Shown in pieces: positions 1 through 8,176 of a stretch of DNA of 64,000 bases. The DNA is from Tropicimonas sp. IMCC6043 (GTDB taxonomy: Bacteria; Pseudomonadota; Alphaproteobacteria; Rhodobacterales; Rhodobacteraceae). Location: NCBI RefSeq assembly GCF_004146235.1, contig NZ_SELO01000023.1, positions 1-64,000 of the forward strand, read 5' to 3'. Made by a program: the position numbers and the translations under genes. Each line of letters begins with the position of its first letter. Within the stretch, counting starts at the first letter, position 1. The notes under the pieces are model-generated. The model was not told where the DNA came from, searched no databases, and worked only from the letters and a program-made list of their open reading frames with translations.

Positions 1-54
1 GGGGATGACGGCTATTCGATAGCTGTTACGCATTGAACCTGTCCACGCGAAGTC

Positions 55-297
55 TCACGCTTCGAGCCATTCCCGGAAGGCTGTGCCATAATCCGGATGC
101 CAGCGCGAGAGCGGCGGACGGTTTTCGGTGATGTCGCCGGCGGCCCAGGCGATCCGTTTCTCGTCGGTCTGCCGATCGACTTCGTTGTCGGGACAGAGGA
201 TGTAGAAATCCCCCGCCTCGACCCGGTCGAACAGGAAGGTCACTGTCTGTTCGGGCGTCCAGGCGCCTGCGGGCCACGCGATGTCCGGGCCCCGCAC
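55..297 (-). pseudogene. C-terminal fragment of a short-chain dehydrogenase/reductase
   Basis: About 80 residues survive of an SDR-type oxidoreductase that is normally 250 or more residues long. The segments CPDNEVDRQTDEKRI and ENRPPLSRWHPDY are typical of the C-terminal substrate region of one SDR subgroup. The Rossmann GxxxGxG motif and the catalytic YxxxK are absent. Reading upstream on the minus strand, the frame runs straight into the IS5-type transposase remnant at position 300, so the 5' part was lost at that junction. The GTG at 297 is only the first in-frame start after the junction and is not likely to be used. Family assignment is by recognition of the motif; expression is not expected. 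Confidence 0.6.
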
Positions 298-299
298 TC

Positions 300-485
300 T
301 GGAAGAAGTGGACCGGCTATCATGCCCGAAGCCGCGTCGAGGCGCAGATGAACCGCCTCAAGCCCTTCGGCGAACGGATCATGTCACGCGATCCCGACCG
401 CCAAATCGCCGAAATAAAGATCCGCATCGCCATCATGAATCGCTGCTCGGCCCCCGGAAGGGCCGAAAACGAAGCCGTCGCTTGA
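300..485 (+). mobile_element. IS5-family transposase C-terminal remnant
   Basis: The frame starting at 300 reads WKKWTGYHARSRVEAQMNRL and continues with FGERIMSRDPDRQIAEIKIR up to a TGA at 483-485. This is the usual tail of IS5-group DDE transposases, containing the YhxRSxvEaxm block around the catalytic Glu. About 61 residues remain; the first DD residues, the start and the left inverted repeat are gone. It abuts the truncated dehydrogenase at 297 and lies 4 bp from the end of the neighbouring iolG. It is a relic, not a functional element. Confidence 0.7.
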
Positions 486-489
486 ACAC

Positions 490-1473
490 CTAAATCGGCA
501 CGGATCGACCAGTTTTCCAGGATTCAGTGGCTGCATCTGCAATCAGTTGCGCCTTCAGGCCGTCATGGATCGAAGGCACCGGCTGTGTGCCCTTGCGAAC
601 GCTCGTAATGAAGCTTTCCAATTCACTCCGATATGCCGCTTCGTAGCGTTCGAGGAAGAAGACTTTTGCTGGCGCACTTTGAAAGCCAGCACGATTGGCC
701 AGCTCGACTGTATCCTGGTGGACATTGCCGGCCCGGAGCAAACCCTTCGCTCCGTGCACCTCGATCCGTTGATCATATCCATAGGTGGCTCGTCGGGAGT
801 TGGAAATCTGACATATCCGCCCGCTGGGCGTGGTCAGTGTCACCGCGGCGGTGTCAACATCGCCAAGTTCGGCCACTTTCGGGTCCACGAGGGCCGAACC
901 GAGCGCATGGATAATGTTCGGCTCCTCTCCGAGCAGAAAGCGGGCCATATCGAAATCGTGGATCATCATGTCCCGGAACAGCCCGCCCGAGGTCCGGACG
1001 TAGTCGTGTGGTGGCGGGGAGGGATCGCGCGAGAGAATAGTCACAATCTCCACATTGCCGATTTCACCCTCGTTGATCAGGCGTTGGAGCCGGGCGAAGT
1101 TCGGATCGAAACGTCGGTTGAACCCTGTCATGAAAGGTATGCTGGCCCGACTCACCGCGTCGATGCATTCTCGAATACGGTCTGCCGACAAATCGATCGG
1201 CTTCTCGCAGAAAATTGCCTTTCCGGCTTTGGCAAGTGCATGGATCAGGTCAAAATGGGTCGTTGTCGGAGTTGCAATCACCGCGGCGTCGATATCATCG
1301 GCCGAGACGATCTCTTCCACTGTCCGGGCGTCTGATCCGGTCTCTGCGGCCAGCGCCTTCGCAGCGTCGTGGACGGCATCGGCCACGGCGACCAACCGCG
1401 CGTCGGGAAGCGCCAAAACGCTGCCGGCGTGAACCCGGCCGATACGGCCACAACCGAGAATTCCGATGCGCAT
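490..1473 (-). CDS. iolG: Inositol 2-dehydrogenase IolG
   Basis: This 327-residue Gfo/Idh/MocA oxidoreductase catalyses NAD-dependent oxidation of myo-inositol to 2-keto-myo-inositol, the first cytoplasmic step of inositol catabolism. The N-terminal Rossmann motif GILGCGRIGRVHAG (residues 4-17), the EKP motif at 90-92, and the GGLFRD and IHDFDMA block (Asp168, His172) match the NAD-binding site and the Lys-Asp-His triad of characterised inositol dehydrogenases. The start at 1473 has a GGAAAGG-like ribosome site upstream. It is the last gene of the leftward operon iolD-iolC-iolB-iolJ-iolG, 6 bp after the aldolase. Two more members of this family lie across the divergent promoter, so the exact inositol isomer preference cannot be assigned from sequence alone. 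Confidence 0.9.
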   Translation of the reverse strand: MRIGILGCGRIGRVHAGSVLALPDARLVAVADAVHDAAKALAAETGSDARTVEEIVSADDIDAAVIATPTTTHFDLIHALAKAGKAIFCEKPIDLSADRIRECIDAVSRASIPFMTGFNRRFDPNFARLQRLINEGEIGNVEIVTILSRDPSPPPHDYVRTSGGLFRDMMIHDFDMARFLLGEEPNIIHALGSALVDPKVAELGDVDTAAVTLTTPSGRICQISNSRRATYGYDQRIEVHGAKGLLRAGNVHQDTVELANRAGFQSAPAKVFFLERYEAAYRSELESFITSVRKGTQPVPSIHDGLKAQLIADAATESWKTGRSVPI

Positions 1474-1479
1474 CCTGCA

Positions 1480-2319
1480 CTACCTTTCCAGTGGCTTGCT
1501 GATCGGGCGCAGCACCTGTCGCGTCGCCGCAACAAGAGGATCATGAGTTTCCTTGAGGATCTGCACCCGATCGAACCGGTCCTCGTCCCGGTTCACGGCG
1601 CTCCGCAGCGCTGCCCCAAAGGCCATGCGGAGCTCTGTGCCGATGTTGAATTTGCAGATGGCGGAACCTCGCGACAGATGCCGACGCTGTTCGATCGGAA
1701 CACCGGACCCGCCGTGAATGACGAGTGGAACATCCGTAACGGCTTCAATCGCTCGGATGCGCTCTTCGTCAAGCCCCTCGCCACTCTGCTTTTGCAGATG
1801 GACGTTGCCGACAGAGATTGCCATTGCATCCACGCGCGTTGCACGCGCGAAGGACGCCGCCTCTTCGGGGTCGGTGCCTGCGGAAGCCTCTCCATTGGAA
1901 TACCCGACGAAGCCGATCTCGCCCTCGCAGGATATCCCTGCCGAATGGGCGAGCTCGGCAACGGCTGCGGTCTCGTCCATGTTTTGGGCAAGCGGCTTTC
2001 GTGACCCGTCATACATGAGCGAGGTAAAACCCGAGTCCAGCGCGACTTGGCATTCTTCCATCGTATAGCCGTGGTCGAGATGAGCCACGACAGGCACCGA
2101 CGCGCCTTCTGCCAGATAGCGAAACATCTTTCCCAAGATCGGCAAGGGCGTGTGTTCTCGGCAAGAAGGACCTGCCTGCAGGATGACGGGCACTTGCTCG
2201 GCTTCGGCGGCATCCACATAGGCGCGCATGTCCTCCCAGCCGAGCGTAACCAGACCTCCCACGGCGTAGCCCTGCTTCATTGCTGGTTGCAGGACCTCTG
2301 CAAGAGTCGCGATCGTCAT
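1480..2319 (-). CDS. iolJ: Class II aldolase, probable 6-phospho-5-dehydro-2-deoxygluconate aldolase (IolJ-like)
   Basis: A 279-residue zinc-dependent class II fructose-bisphosphate aldolase-family protein. HLDHG at residues 80-84 carries the catalytic Asp and a zinc His. YDGS (103-106), EGEIG (132-136), GNVH (His174) and IHGGSG (His202) complete the active site and phosphate loop. In the iol operon the expected reaction is cleavage of DKG phosphate to malonate semialdehyde and DHAP. The start at 2319 overlaps the iolB stop as ATGA (2316-2319), indicating translational coupling; a longer frame to 2466 runs into iolB and was not used. No methylmalonate-semialdehyde dehydrogenase (IolA) is in the window, so the last step must be encoded elsewhere. 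General glycolytic aldolase activity remains an alternative. Confidence 0.82.
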   Translation of the reverse strand: MTIATLAEVLQPAMKQGYAVGGLVTLGWEDMRAYVDAAEAEQVPVILQAGPSCREHTPLPILGKMFRYLAEGASVPVVAHLDHGYTMEECQVALDSGFTSLMYDGSRKPLAQNMDETAAVAELAHSAGISCEGEIGFVGYSNGEASAGTDPEEAASFARATRVDAMAISVGNVHLQKQSGEGLDEERIRAIEAVTDVPLVIHGGSGVPIEQRRHLSRGSAICKFNIGTELRMAFGAALRSAVNRDEDRFDRVQILKETHDPLVAATRQVLRPISKPLER

Positions 2320-3158
2320 TTGAACTTGGCCACCATGTCCATGATGCCGGGAATCGTGTGGAGTTGGGCCGCATGGGTGGGTTGGAAATACTGTTTCAGG
2401 CTGCGCTGGCTCAGCCCGCCAAGAATGGTGAAGTAGTACATCTCGTAGCCTGGGAGCACGGCGCACGGGTGGTAGCCCTTGTCGATCAGGATCGTGGAGC
2501 CATCCATGATGTGATAGGCGTCTCCCGGCTCGTTATCCTGCCGTTGCAGCATCTGCAGGCCGGTGCCGTAGTTCGGGCGAAACCGGAAATTGTAGGTTTC
2601 GTCGTGACGGGTTTCGTCGGGAAGGCGATCGGTGTCATGCTTGTGGCTGGGGAAGCCTGACCATCCTCCCTGGCCGACGGTATAGAGTTCGCTCACGAGC
2701 AGCCGGCCCACCTTGTCGTGGTGTCTTGCGCCGAGAATGTGCTTGATCTTGCGGTGCGTCTTGGTTTCGTCCGAACCGTATTGCACCACGTCCAGGCCAT
2801 CCGCGCGGACCTCGAACGGCTCCAGGGCCTTGTCGTATTTGGCGCCGGCGATGAATGTCTCCGTGGCGTCGGTTTCGCAAGTGATCCGGACTTTCGCGCC
2901 GACGGGGACATAAACGCCCTCTGGCTCGCCGTCCCAGACGTCGATCGTTCGAGTGCCAAGTGACGCAAAGGTCACGCCCTCAACTTCGACATTTACGGTG
3001 CCGGTGGCAGGCACGACGCAGGTTTCGTAACCCGGCACGGCGTATTCGAAGCTCTGGCCTTTGGTGAGCTTGACGATGTTGAAGTAGTTGAGCGGCACCA
3101 ATGGGTGATTGGTGTCCACGATGGGCTGGTTCTGATTGTCATGTGGGGCAATGTGCAT
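2316..3158 (-). CDS. iolB: 5-deoxy-glucuronate isomerase IolB
   Basis: A 280-residue bicupin of the IolB family, which isomerises 5-deoxy-D-glucuronate to 5-dehydro-2-deoxy-D-gluconate. The metal-binding cupin motif is visible as PSHKHD at 170-175 followed by the HDETYNF segment near 186-192. The C-terminal DKGYHPCAVLPGYEMYYF stretch is typical of the family. Length is close to the family norm. It lies 14 bp downstream of iolC and overlaps the aldolase gene by 4 bp, so it is co-transcribed with both. Confidence 0.92.
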   Translation of the reverse strand: MHIAPHDNQNQPIVDTNHPLVPLNYFNIVKLTKGQSFEYAVPGYETCVVPATGTVNVEVEGVTFASLGTRTIDVWDGEPEGVYVPVGAKVRITCETDATETFIAGAKYDKALEPFEVRADGLDVVQYGSDETKTHRKIKHILGARHHDKVGRLLVSELYTVGQGGWSGFPSHKHDTDRLPDETRHDETYNFRFRPNYGTGLQMLQRQDNEPGDAYHIMDGSTILIDKGYHPCAVLPGYEMYYFTILGGLSQRSLKQYFQPTHAAQLHTIPGIMDMVAKFK

Positions 3159-3172
3159 GGATCTTGGCCTTT

Positions 3173-4156
3173 TCAGTTGTCGGTTGGGCCGGGATGAGCG
3201 GCAAGAAACGCATCGAGTTCGGCCGTCGTCGGCATCGATGGAGCACAGCCCGGTTTGGAGACGACGATGGAGGCGCAGGCCGAGCCGCGCAGAACCGCCT
3301 CGCGCAGATCCCGTCCCTCGGCAATGCCAGCCAGAAGGCCGGCCATGAAACTGTCGCCGGCGCCATTCGGCTTGACGGCGGTCACGGGGAAGATGCCGGT
3401 GTGGATTTCCTGCCCGTCCGCGAGCGTGATGGCGCCCTTCTGGCCCATCTTGTAGATCACGATGCGCCCGGGCTGCCGGGCGAGTTCGCGCGCCTTGTCG
3501 AGCCCCTTGTCAAGGCCGCCGGCCATGAAACCGAACTCATCGTCATTGCCAACGATTAGGTCGCATTCGTCCCCGGCACGGGACAGAACCTCTGAGGCAA
3601 CCTCGGGCGATGGCCAGGAGTATGGGCGGTAATCGATATCGAAGATAACCGGAAGGCCAGCCTTCCGCGCGTTCCGAAAGGCCCGGAAGGTGGAGCTGCG
3701 CGAGGGTTCGGCGGCAAAAACGGTCCCGGCGGTAATCAGGGCGCCGAAGGCGTCATAGTCGACACGGTCAACGTCCTCTTCGGTGACCTGGAAATCGACC
3801 GCGTTGTTTCGATAGATGCAGAGCTGGAAGTCCTCCATCGTGCTCTCGTAGACCGCGAGCGAAATGCGGTATTCCCCGTCCAGCACGCGCAGGTATTGGG
3901 TGTCGACGCCGTAATGGCGGAGCTGATTGGCACAGTATCTGCCGACGCAATCGTTCGAGATCGAAGTCACGAGTGCCGATTGTCCGCCCAACTTGCACAA
4001 CCCGGCGCAGATATTGGCCGACGAGCCTCCGAGGCCTGCCCGAAAGGTCTCTGCGACTTCTGCCTTCGTGCCTTGCGGATCGGCAAACATGTCCATGCCG
4101 GCCCGTCCGAATACCACGAAGCGATTCTTGCGGATTCCGTCGAGAAGGGCGCTCAT
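3173..4156 (-). CDS. iolC: 5-dehydro-2-deoxygluconokinase IolC
   Basis: A 327-residue PfkB/ribokinase-family kinase that phosphorylates 5-dehydro-2-deoxy-D-gluconate (DKG) at C6. GRAGMD near residue 17 and GGSSANIC near 43-50 form the N-terminal PfkB signature. KPNGAGDSFMAG near 265 is the ATP/anion-hole signature with the catalytic Asp, in the KPNGAGD form common in IolC. The start at 4156 shares one base with the iolD stop (TGATG), so the longer frame to 4255 inside iolD is not needed. In some bacteria IolC is fused to a DUF2090 aldolase domain; here it is the kinase alone, which fits with a separate aldolase gene in the operon. Confidence 0.92.
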   Translation of the reverse strand: MSALLDGIRKNRFVVFGRAGMDMFADPQGTKAEVAETFRAGLGGSSANICAGLCKLGGQSALVTSISNDCVGRYCANQLRHYGVDTQYLRVLDGEYRISLAVYESTMEDFQLCIYRNNAVDFQVTEEDVDRVDYDAFGALITAGTVFAAEPSRSSTFRAFRNARKAGLPVIFDIDYRPYSWPSPEVASEVLSRAGDECDLIVGNDDEFGFMAGGLDKGLDKARELARQPGRIVIYKMGQKGAITLADGQEIHTGIFPVTAVKPNGAGDSFMAGLLAGIAEGRDLREAVLRGSACASIVVSKPGCAPSMPTTAELDAFLAAHPGPTDN

Positions 4157-6021
4157 CACACACCCCTCCGCTGACGCGTGCGGGCCGATTCCCACTCTTC
4201 GTGCGCCGCACGAACCCTGGCGCTTTCCGAAACATGAGGCGTGCCGCATTCCCACCAGGTGTGCCCCTGATCGGTCCAGGAATCGTGAGCCTCAACCTTC
4301 ATGCAGATCACATAGGTCTTGTCCGACGCCTTGGCCCGCTTGAAGGCTTCGCCCAGTTCCGCGGCATTGGCGACAGTCTCGGCAGTCGCGCCCATCGAGG
4401 CGGCATGTGCCTCGAAATCCACGAGGAAGGGTTCGGGGATCGTGGGAGCATCTTCGATAAGGCAGTTGAAGCTTTCGTTGCCGGTATTGTTCTGAAGCTT
4501 GTTGATGACGGCCCAGCCGCCGTTGTCGAGCAGGAGGACGATCAGCTTTTTTCGGGTCAGGACAGAGGAATAGATGTCCGAGTTCAGCAGCAGGTAGGCT
4601 CCGTCACCGACGAAAACGATGGTGTCTTTGTCGCGTTCCCGCTCGGTCTGCGCGATCCGGGCCCCCCAGCCACCGGCAATCTCGTAACCCATGCATGAAT
4701 ACCCGAATTCCACGTCGACCGTTCCCTGCGACAGCGTCCGCCAGTTGGCAGTCACTTCGGCCGGCAATCCTCCCGATGCCGTCACGACGCGGTCGCGAGG
4801 ATCGCAGAGCGCGTTCACCACGCCGATCGCTTGCGCATAGGAGTTCGGCCGGTTTCCATGAGTCACATTGTCGGCAACGTAGGCATCCCATTGCCTGCGT
4901 TGAGCCTGCGCGAACTCGACCCATTCGGCAGGAGCCGCGTAGCCCGCCATGGCGGCCCCGAGCGCTTCCAGTGCGCGTTTCGCATCTCCCACAACGGGAA
5001 GCGAACGGTGCTTGCCCGCATCGAACCTTGCAGCGTTGATCGAGATGAAACGCGCGTTCATATCGAATGCCGTCCATGACCCGGTGGTGAAATCCTGCAG
5101 GCGCGTACCGATGGCGACGATGACGTCGGCTTTCTCCGCAATCGCGTTGGCGCTGTCCGATCCGGTAACCCCGATGGGTCCAATGTTGAGCGGATGGGAT
5201 GCGAGCAGGTTGGCTCTACCGGCAATCGTCTCGACGACTGGGATCTGGTGCGCCTCGGCAAAGGTCGTGAGTTCGGTCACGGCACGGGAGTACTGCACCC
5301 CGCCGCCAGCGATAATCATCGGTCGTTGCGCCGAATTCAATAACGCCACCGCATCCGCGATTTCATCGGTATCCGGGGAAAGGCGGCGAATGCGGTGAAC
5401 CTTGCGTTCGAAGAACACGGCCGGAAAATCATAGGTCCAACCCTGCACGTCCTGTGGGAGCCCTAGGAACGCGGGGCCGCAATCTCCGGGATCCAACATG
5501 GTGGCAAGTGCTGCCGGCAGAGATTGAATGACCTGCGCCGGGTGAGTGATCCGGTCCCAGAAGCGCACGACGGGCTTGAAGGCATCGTTCACGCCAAAGG
5601 TCGGGTCCTGGAAATTTTCCATCTGTTGCAACACCGGGTCCGGCAGGCGGCTGACATATGTATCGCCGCACAGCATGAGCATCGGCAGTCGGTTGGCATG
5701 TGCCAGCGCGGCGGAGGTAACGAGATTTGACGTGCCGGGGCCGGCACTCGCCGTGCAGAACATGAAGCGCTGGCGCAGCCATTGCTTGGCGTAGGCAGCG
5801 GCCGCGAAGCCCATGCTCTGCTCGTTCTGCCCGCGGTAGAGCGGGAGTTCCTCGCGATGATTGTAGAGTGCCTCTCCAAGGCAGGTCACGTTGCCGTGCC
5901 CAAAAATTCCAAAACCTCCTCCGCAAAGGCGAATTTCTTCTCCATCGATCTCGATGAACTGGTTTGCAAGCCAGCGAATGATGGCTTGCGCCGTTGTGAG
6001 GCGGATCGTCTCTGCACCCAT
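4156..6021 (-). CDS. iolD: 3D-(3,5/4)-trihydroxycyclohexane-1,2-dione hydrolase IolD
   Basis: A 621-residue thiamine-diphosphate enzyme that opens the ring of trihydroxycyclohexane-1,2-dione to give 5-deoxy-glucuronate. The N-terminal pyrimidine-binding domain contains YRGQNEQSMGFAAAAYAK with the cofactor-activating Glu, followed by the TASAGPGTSN motif. A central domain follows, and a C-terminal pyrophosphate domain has VGDGAYLLLNSD and LLLDNGGW as the GDG-N metal motif. The start at 6021 is preceded by GGGAGAGGGAACG; the upstream frame extension to 6048 lacks support. It is the first gene of the leftward iol operon and faces the dehydrogenase at 6144 across a 122-bp region containing a LacI-type palindrome. 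Confidence 0.95.
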   Translation of the reverse strand: MGAETIRLTTAQAIIRWLANQFIEIDGEEIRLCGGGFGIFGHGNVTCLGEALYNHREELPLYRGQNEQSMGFAAAAYAKQWLRQRFMFCTASAGPGTSNLVTSAALAHANRLPMLMLCGDTYVSRLPDPVLQQMENFQDPTFGVNDAFKPVVRFWDRITHPAQVIQSLPAALATMLDPGDCGPAFLGLPQDVQGWTYDFPAVFFERKVHRIRRLSPDTDEIADAVALLNSAQRPMIIAGGGVQYSRAVTELTTFAEAHQIPVVETIAGRANLLASHPLNIGPIGVTGSDSANAIAEKADVIVAIGTRLQDFTTGSWTAFDMNARFISINAARFDAGKHRSLPVVGDAKRALEALGAAMAGYAAPAEWVEFAQAQRRQWDAYVADNVTHGNRPNSYAQAIGVVNALCDPRDRVVTASGGLPAEVTANWRTLSQGTVDVEFGYSCMGYEIAGGWGARIAQTERERDKDTIVFVGDGAYLLLNSDIYSSVLTRKKLIVLLLDNGGWAVINKLQNNTGNESFNCLIEDAPTIPEPFLVDFEAHAASMGATAETVANAAELGEAFKRAKASDKTYVICMKVEAHDSWTDQGHTWWECGTPHVSESARVRAAHEEWESARTRQRRGV

Positions 6022-6102
6022 TCTCGTTCCCTCTCCCGGTAGCCCCAAGCAACGACTCTGGCCGATTGCAGCTTGCGCGAATTCGACTCCAACGATAACA
6101 AT

Positions 6103-6120
6103 TTTGCAACCGGTTGCAAA
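6103..6120. promoter_or_regulatory. LacI-type operator, 18-bp perfect palindrome
   Basis: The sequence TTTGCAACCGGTTGCAAA is a perfect palindrome centred on CG, the usual architecture of LacI-family operators. It sits in the divergent region between iolD (start 6021) and the dehydrogenase at 6144. An identical 18-bp copy occurs at 10464-10481 beside the lacI-type gene and the ABC transporter. The match and the location support common control by the repressor encoded at 9376-10419. Binding itself is inferred. Confidence 0.85.
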
Positions 6121-6143
6121 TCGAATCTGATTGGGGAGGGATC

Positions 6144-7244
6144 ATGGACCAGCGCGGGATCGGCATTGGTATCCTGGGAGGTGGCTACATGGGTAAAGCC
6201 CACTCCGTCGCCATGGCCGCCGTGGGAGCCGTGTTCGAGACGGCGCTCCGTCCGCGCCTCGAGATGATCTGCTCCAGCAGCGCGGAAACATCCGAACGCT
6301 ATCGCAGGGCATATGGGTTCGCACGGGCCACGCATGATTGGCGCGCGCTGGTCGATGACCGCAGCGTGGAGGCCATCATCATCGCAACTCCGCAGGTGAT
6401 GCATCGAGACATCGCGGAGGCTGCATTTGCGCTCGGCAAGCCCGTGCTTTGCGAGAAGCCAATGGGCGCCTCGCTCGAAGATGCCGAGGCCATGGTCGCG
6501 GCGGCGGAGGCAGCAGGCGTGCCGAACATGGTCGCTTTCAACTACATCCGAACCCCGGCGAGCCAGTTCGCGCGGCAATTGGTCAAGAAGGGCGAGATTG
6601 GTGCAGTCACCTGGTTCCGTGGCGAGCATACCGAAGATTTCTATGCAGACCCCCAAATGCCGGCGAGTTGGCGCACATCTGGTATGGCAAATGGCACGAT
6701 GGGAGATCTTGCCCCGCACATGATCAACGCCGCGCTGGCGCTGATCGGGCCGATCTCCTCCCTCGTGGCCGAGGTCGAAACGGTGCATTCCGAGCGTCCC
6801 GGCGGCAACGTCACCAACGATGACCAGGCACAGATGATGTGTCGGTTTGCCAACGGCGCCATGGGTCAGATGCACTTCAGCCGGATCGCGACGGGCCGGA
6901 AGATGGGCTATGCCTACGAGATCACCGGCACGAAGGGCGCGATACGGTTCGACCAGGAGGACCAGAATGCGCTTTGGCTCTATCGATCCGAAGGGCCCGA
7001 GGCAGAGCGCGGTTTCACCAAGATCCTGACAGGGCCGACCCACCCGGACTACCTGCAATTCTGTCAGGGTCCGGGCCACGGCACGGGATATCAGGACCAG
7101 ATCATCATCGAAGCCAGGGACTTCCTGGAGGCAATCGAGACCGGCAAGCCGGTCTGGCCGACGTTTCGTGACGGGCTGGACGTCCAGCGCGTCGTTCAGG
7201 CCGCGATCGAGTCCTCCCGAACGAGAACCTGGCAAGACGTCTAA
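6144..7244 (+). CDS. Gfo/Idh/MocA-family sugar or inositol dehydrogenase
   Basis: A 366-residue NAD(P)-dependent oxidoreductase with an N-terminal Rossmann motif GILGGGYMGKAHS, the CEKPMG motif near residue 108 and a conserved substrate-side block MGDLAPHMINAA. The GxYMGKAHS form and the overall length resemble levoglucosan- or inositol-type dehydrogenases of this family. The ATG at 6144 follows GGGGAGGG and lies 24 bp after the operator palindrome, so repression would be direct. It is the first gene of a rightward set with an IolE-like protein and a second dehydrogenase. Within this operon a role in oxidising another inositol isomer or a related cyclitol or sugar is plausible, but the substrate is not readable from sequence. 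Confidence 0.8.
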   Translation: MDQRGIGIGILGGGYMGKAHSVAMAAVGAVFETALRPRLEMICSSSAETSERYRRAYGFARATHDWRALVDDRSVEAIIIATPQVMHRDIAEAAFALGKPVLCEKPMGASLEDAEAMVAAAEAAGVPNMVAFNYIRTPASQFARQLVKKGEIGAVTWFRGEHTEDFYADPQMPASWRTSGMANGTMGDLAPHMINAALALIGPISSLVAEVETVHSERPGGNVTNDDQAQMMCRFANGAMGQMHFSRIATGRKMGYAYEITGTKGAIRFDQEDQNALWLYRSEGPEAERGFTKILTGPTHPDYLQFCQGPGHGTGYQDQIIIEARDFLEAIETGKPVWPTFRDGLDVQRVVQAAIESSRTRTWQDV

Positions 7245-7270
7245 CCGGCAACTGTTGAAAGGCCCGGACC

Positions 7271-8164
7271 ATGACCATTCGCATTGGCAATGCCCCTTGT
7301 TCCTGGGGCGTGGAATTTGCAGATGACCCGAGAAACCCCACCTGGCAGACCGTCCTGAAGGAATGCGCCGAGGCGGGCTACAAGGGAATCGAGCTGGGTC
7401 CGGTCGGTTTCATGCCTGAAGATCCCGCTGTTCTTGGAGACGCTCTCGCGGAACATGACCTCGAACTGATTGGCGGCGTTGTTTTCCGAGCATTTCACGA
7501 CCCCGACCAATGGGATGACGTGCTCGACGGGATCCATCGGACATGCAAGGCGCTGACCGCGCATGGTGCGCAGCATCTCGTGCTGATCGACTCGATTTCC
7601 GGACGCCGCGCGGCCACGGCCGGTCGCGTTGCAGAGGCTGAGCAAATGGATCCTGCCGAATGGACTGCATTCCGTTCTCGCATCGCAGAGGCGGCACGGA
7701 TCGGAACCGAGGAATACGGGCTAACAGTGGGTATGCATGCCCATGCCGCTGGCTTCATGGATTTCGAACCGGAGCTCGAGCGGCTACTGGACGAGGTCGA
7801 CGAGGCCATCCTGAAGATTTGCTTCGATACCGGCCACCATTCCTATGCCGGGTTCGATCCGGTTGCTTTCATGAAACGGCATATCGGCCGCATATCCTAT
7901 ATGCATTTCAAGGATATCGACCCGAAAGTGAAGGCCGAGGTGATCGCCGCCCGCGCAGGCTTCTACGATGCCTGCGGCCAGGGAATCTTCTGCAAGCTGG
8001 GACTTGGGGATGTCGATTTCCCTGCTGTGCGCCAAGTGCTGCTCGACAATGGTTTCGAAAGCTGGTGCACGGTTGAGCAGGATTGCGACCCCACGCTTGA
8101 CGTCACGCCGATGGAGGACTCGCGCTACAATCGCGAATTCCTCGAGTCCATCGGCTTCAACTGA
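7271..8164 (+). CDS. IolE-like inosose dehydratase (sugar-phosphate isomerase/epimerase fold)
   Basis: A 297-residue TIM-barrel protein of the xylose-isomerase-like superfamily. The opening IGNAPCSWGVEF, the segment CFDTGHHSYAG, HFKDIDP followed by a long insert, and the C-terminal VEQDCDP block match the arrangement of inosose dehydratase IolE, where these supply metal and substrate ligands. The leftward operon encodes every core iol step except IolE, so this gene fills the missing dehydration of 2-keto-inositol. An epimerase acting on a related keto-sugar is the main alternative. The gene starts 26 bp after the preceding dehydrogenase with AAAGG upstream, and ends 12 bp before the next. Confidence 0.72.
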   Translation: MTIRIGNAPCSWGVEFADDPRNPTWQTVLKECAEAGYKGIELGPVGFMPEDPAVLGDALAEHDLELIGGVVFRAFHDPDQWDDVLDGIHRTCKALTAHGAQHLVLIDSISGRRAATAGRVAEAEQMDPAEWTAFRSRIAEAARIGTEEYGLTVGMHAHAAGFMDFEPELERLLDEVDEAILKICFDTGHHSYAGFDPVAFMKRHIGRISYMHFKDIDPKVKAEVIAARAGFYDACGQGIFCKLGLGDVDFPAVRQVLLDNGFESWCTVEQDCDPTLDVTPMEDSRYNREFLESIGFN

Positions 8165-8176
8165 GGGATCCGGTCC

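Noticed and set aside
5886-7235. 449-codon minus-strand frame across iolD and the dehydrogenase promoter
   Set aside because: It would cover the operator region and two well-supported genes in other frames.
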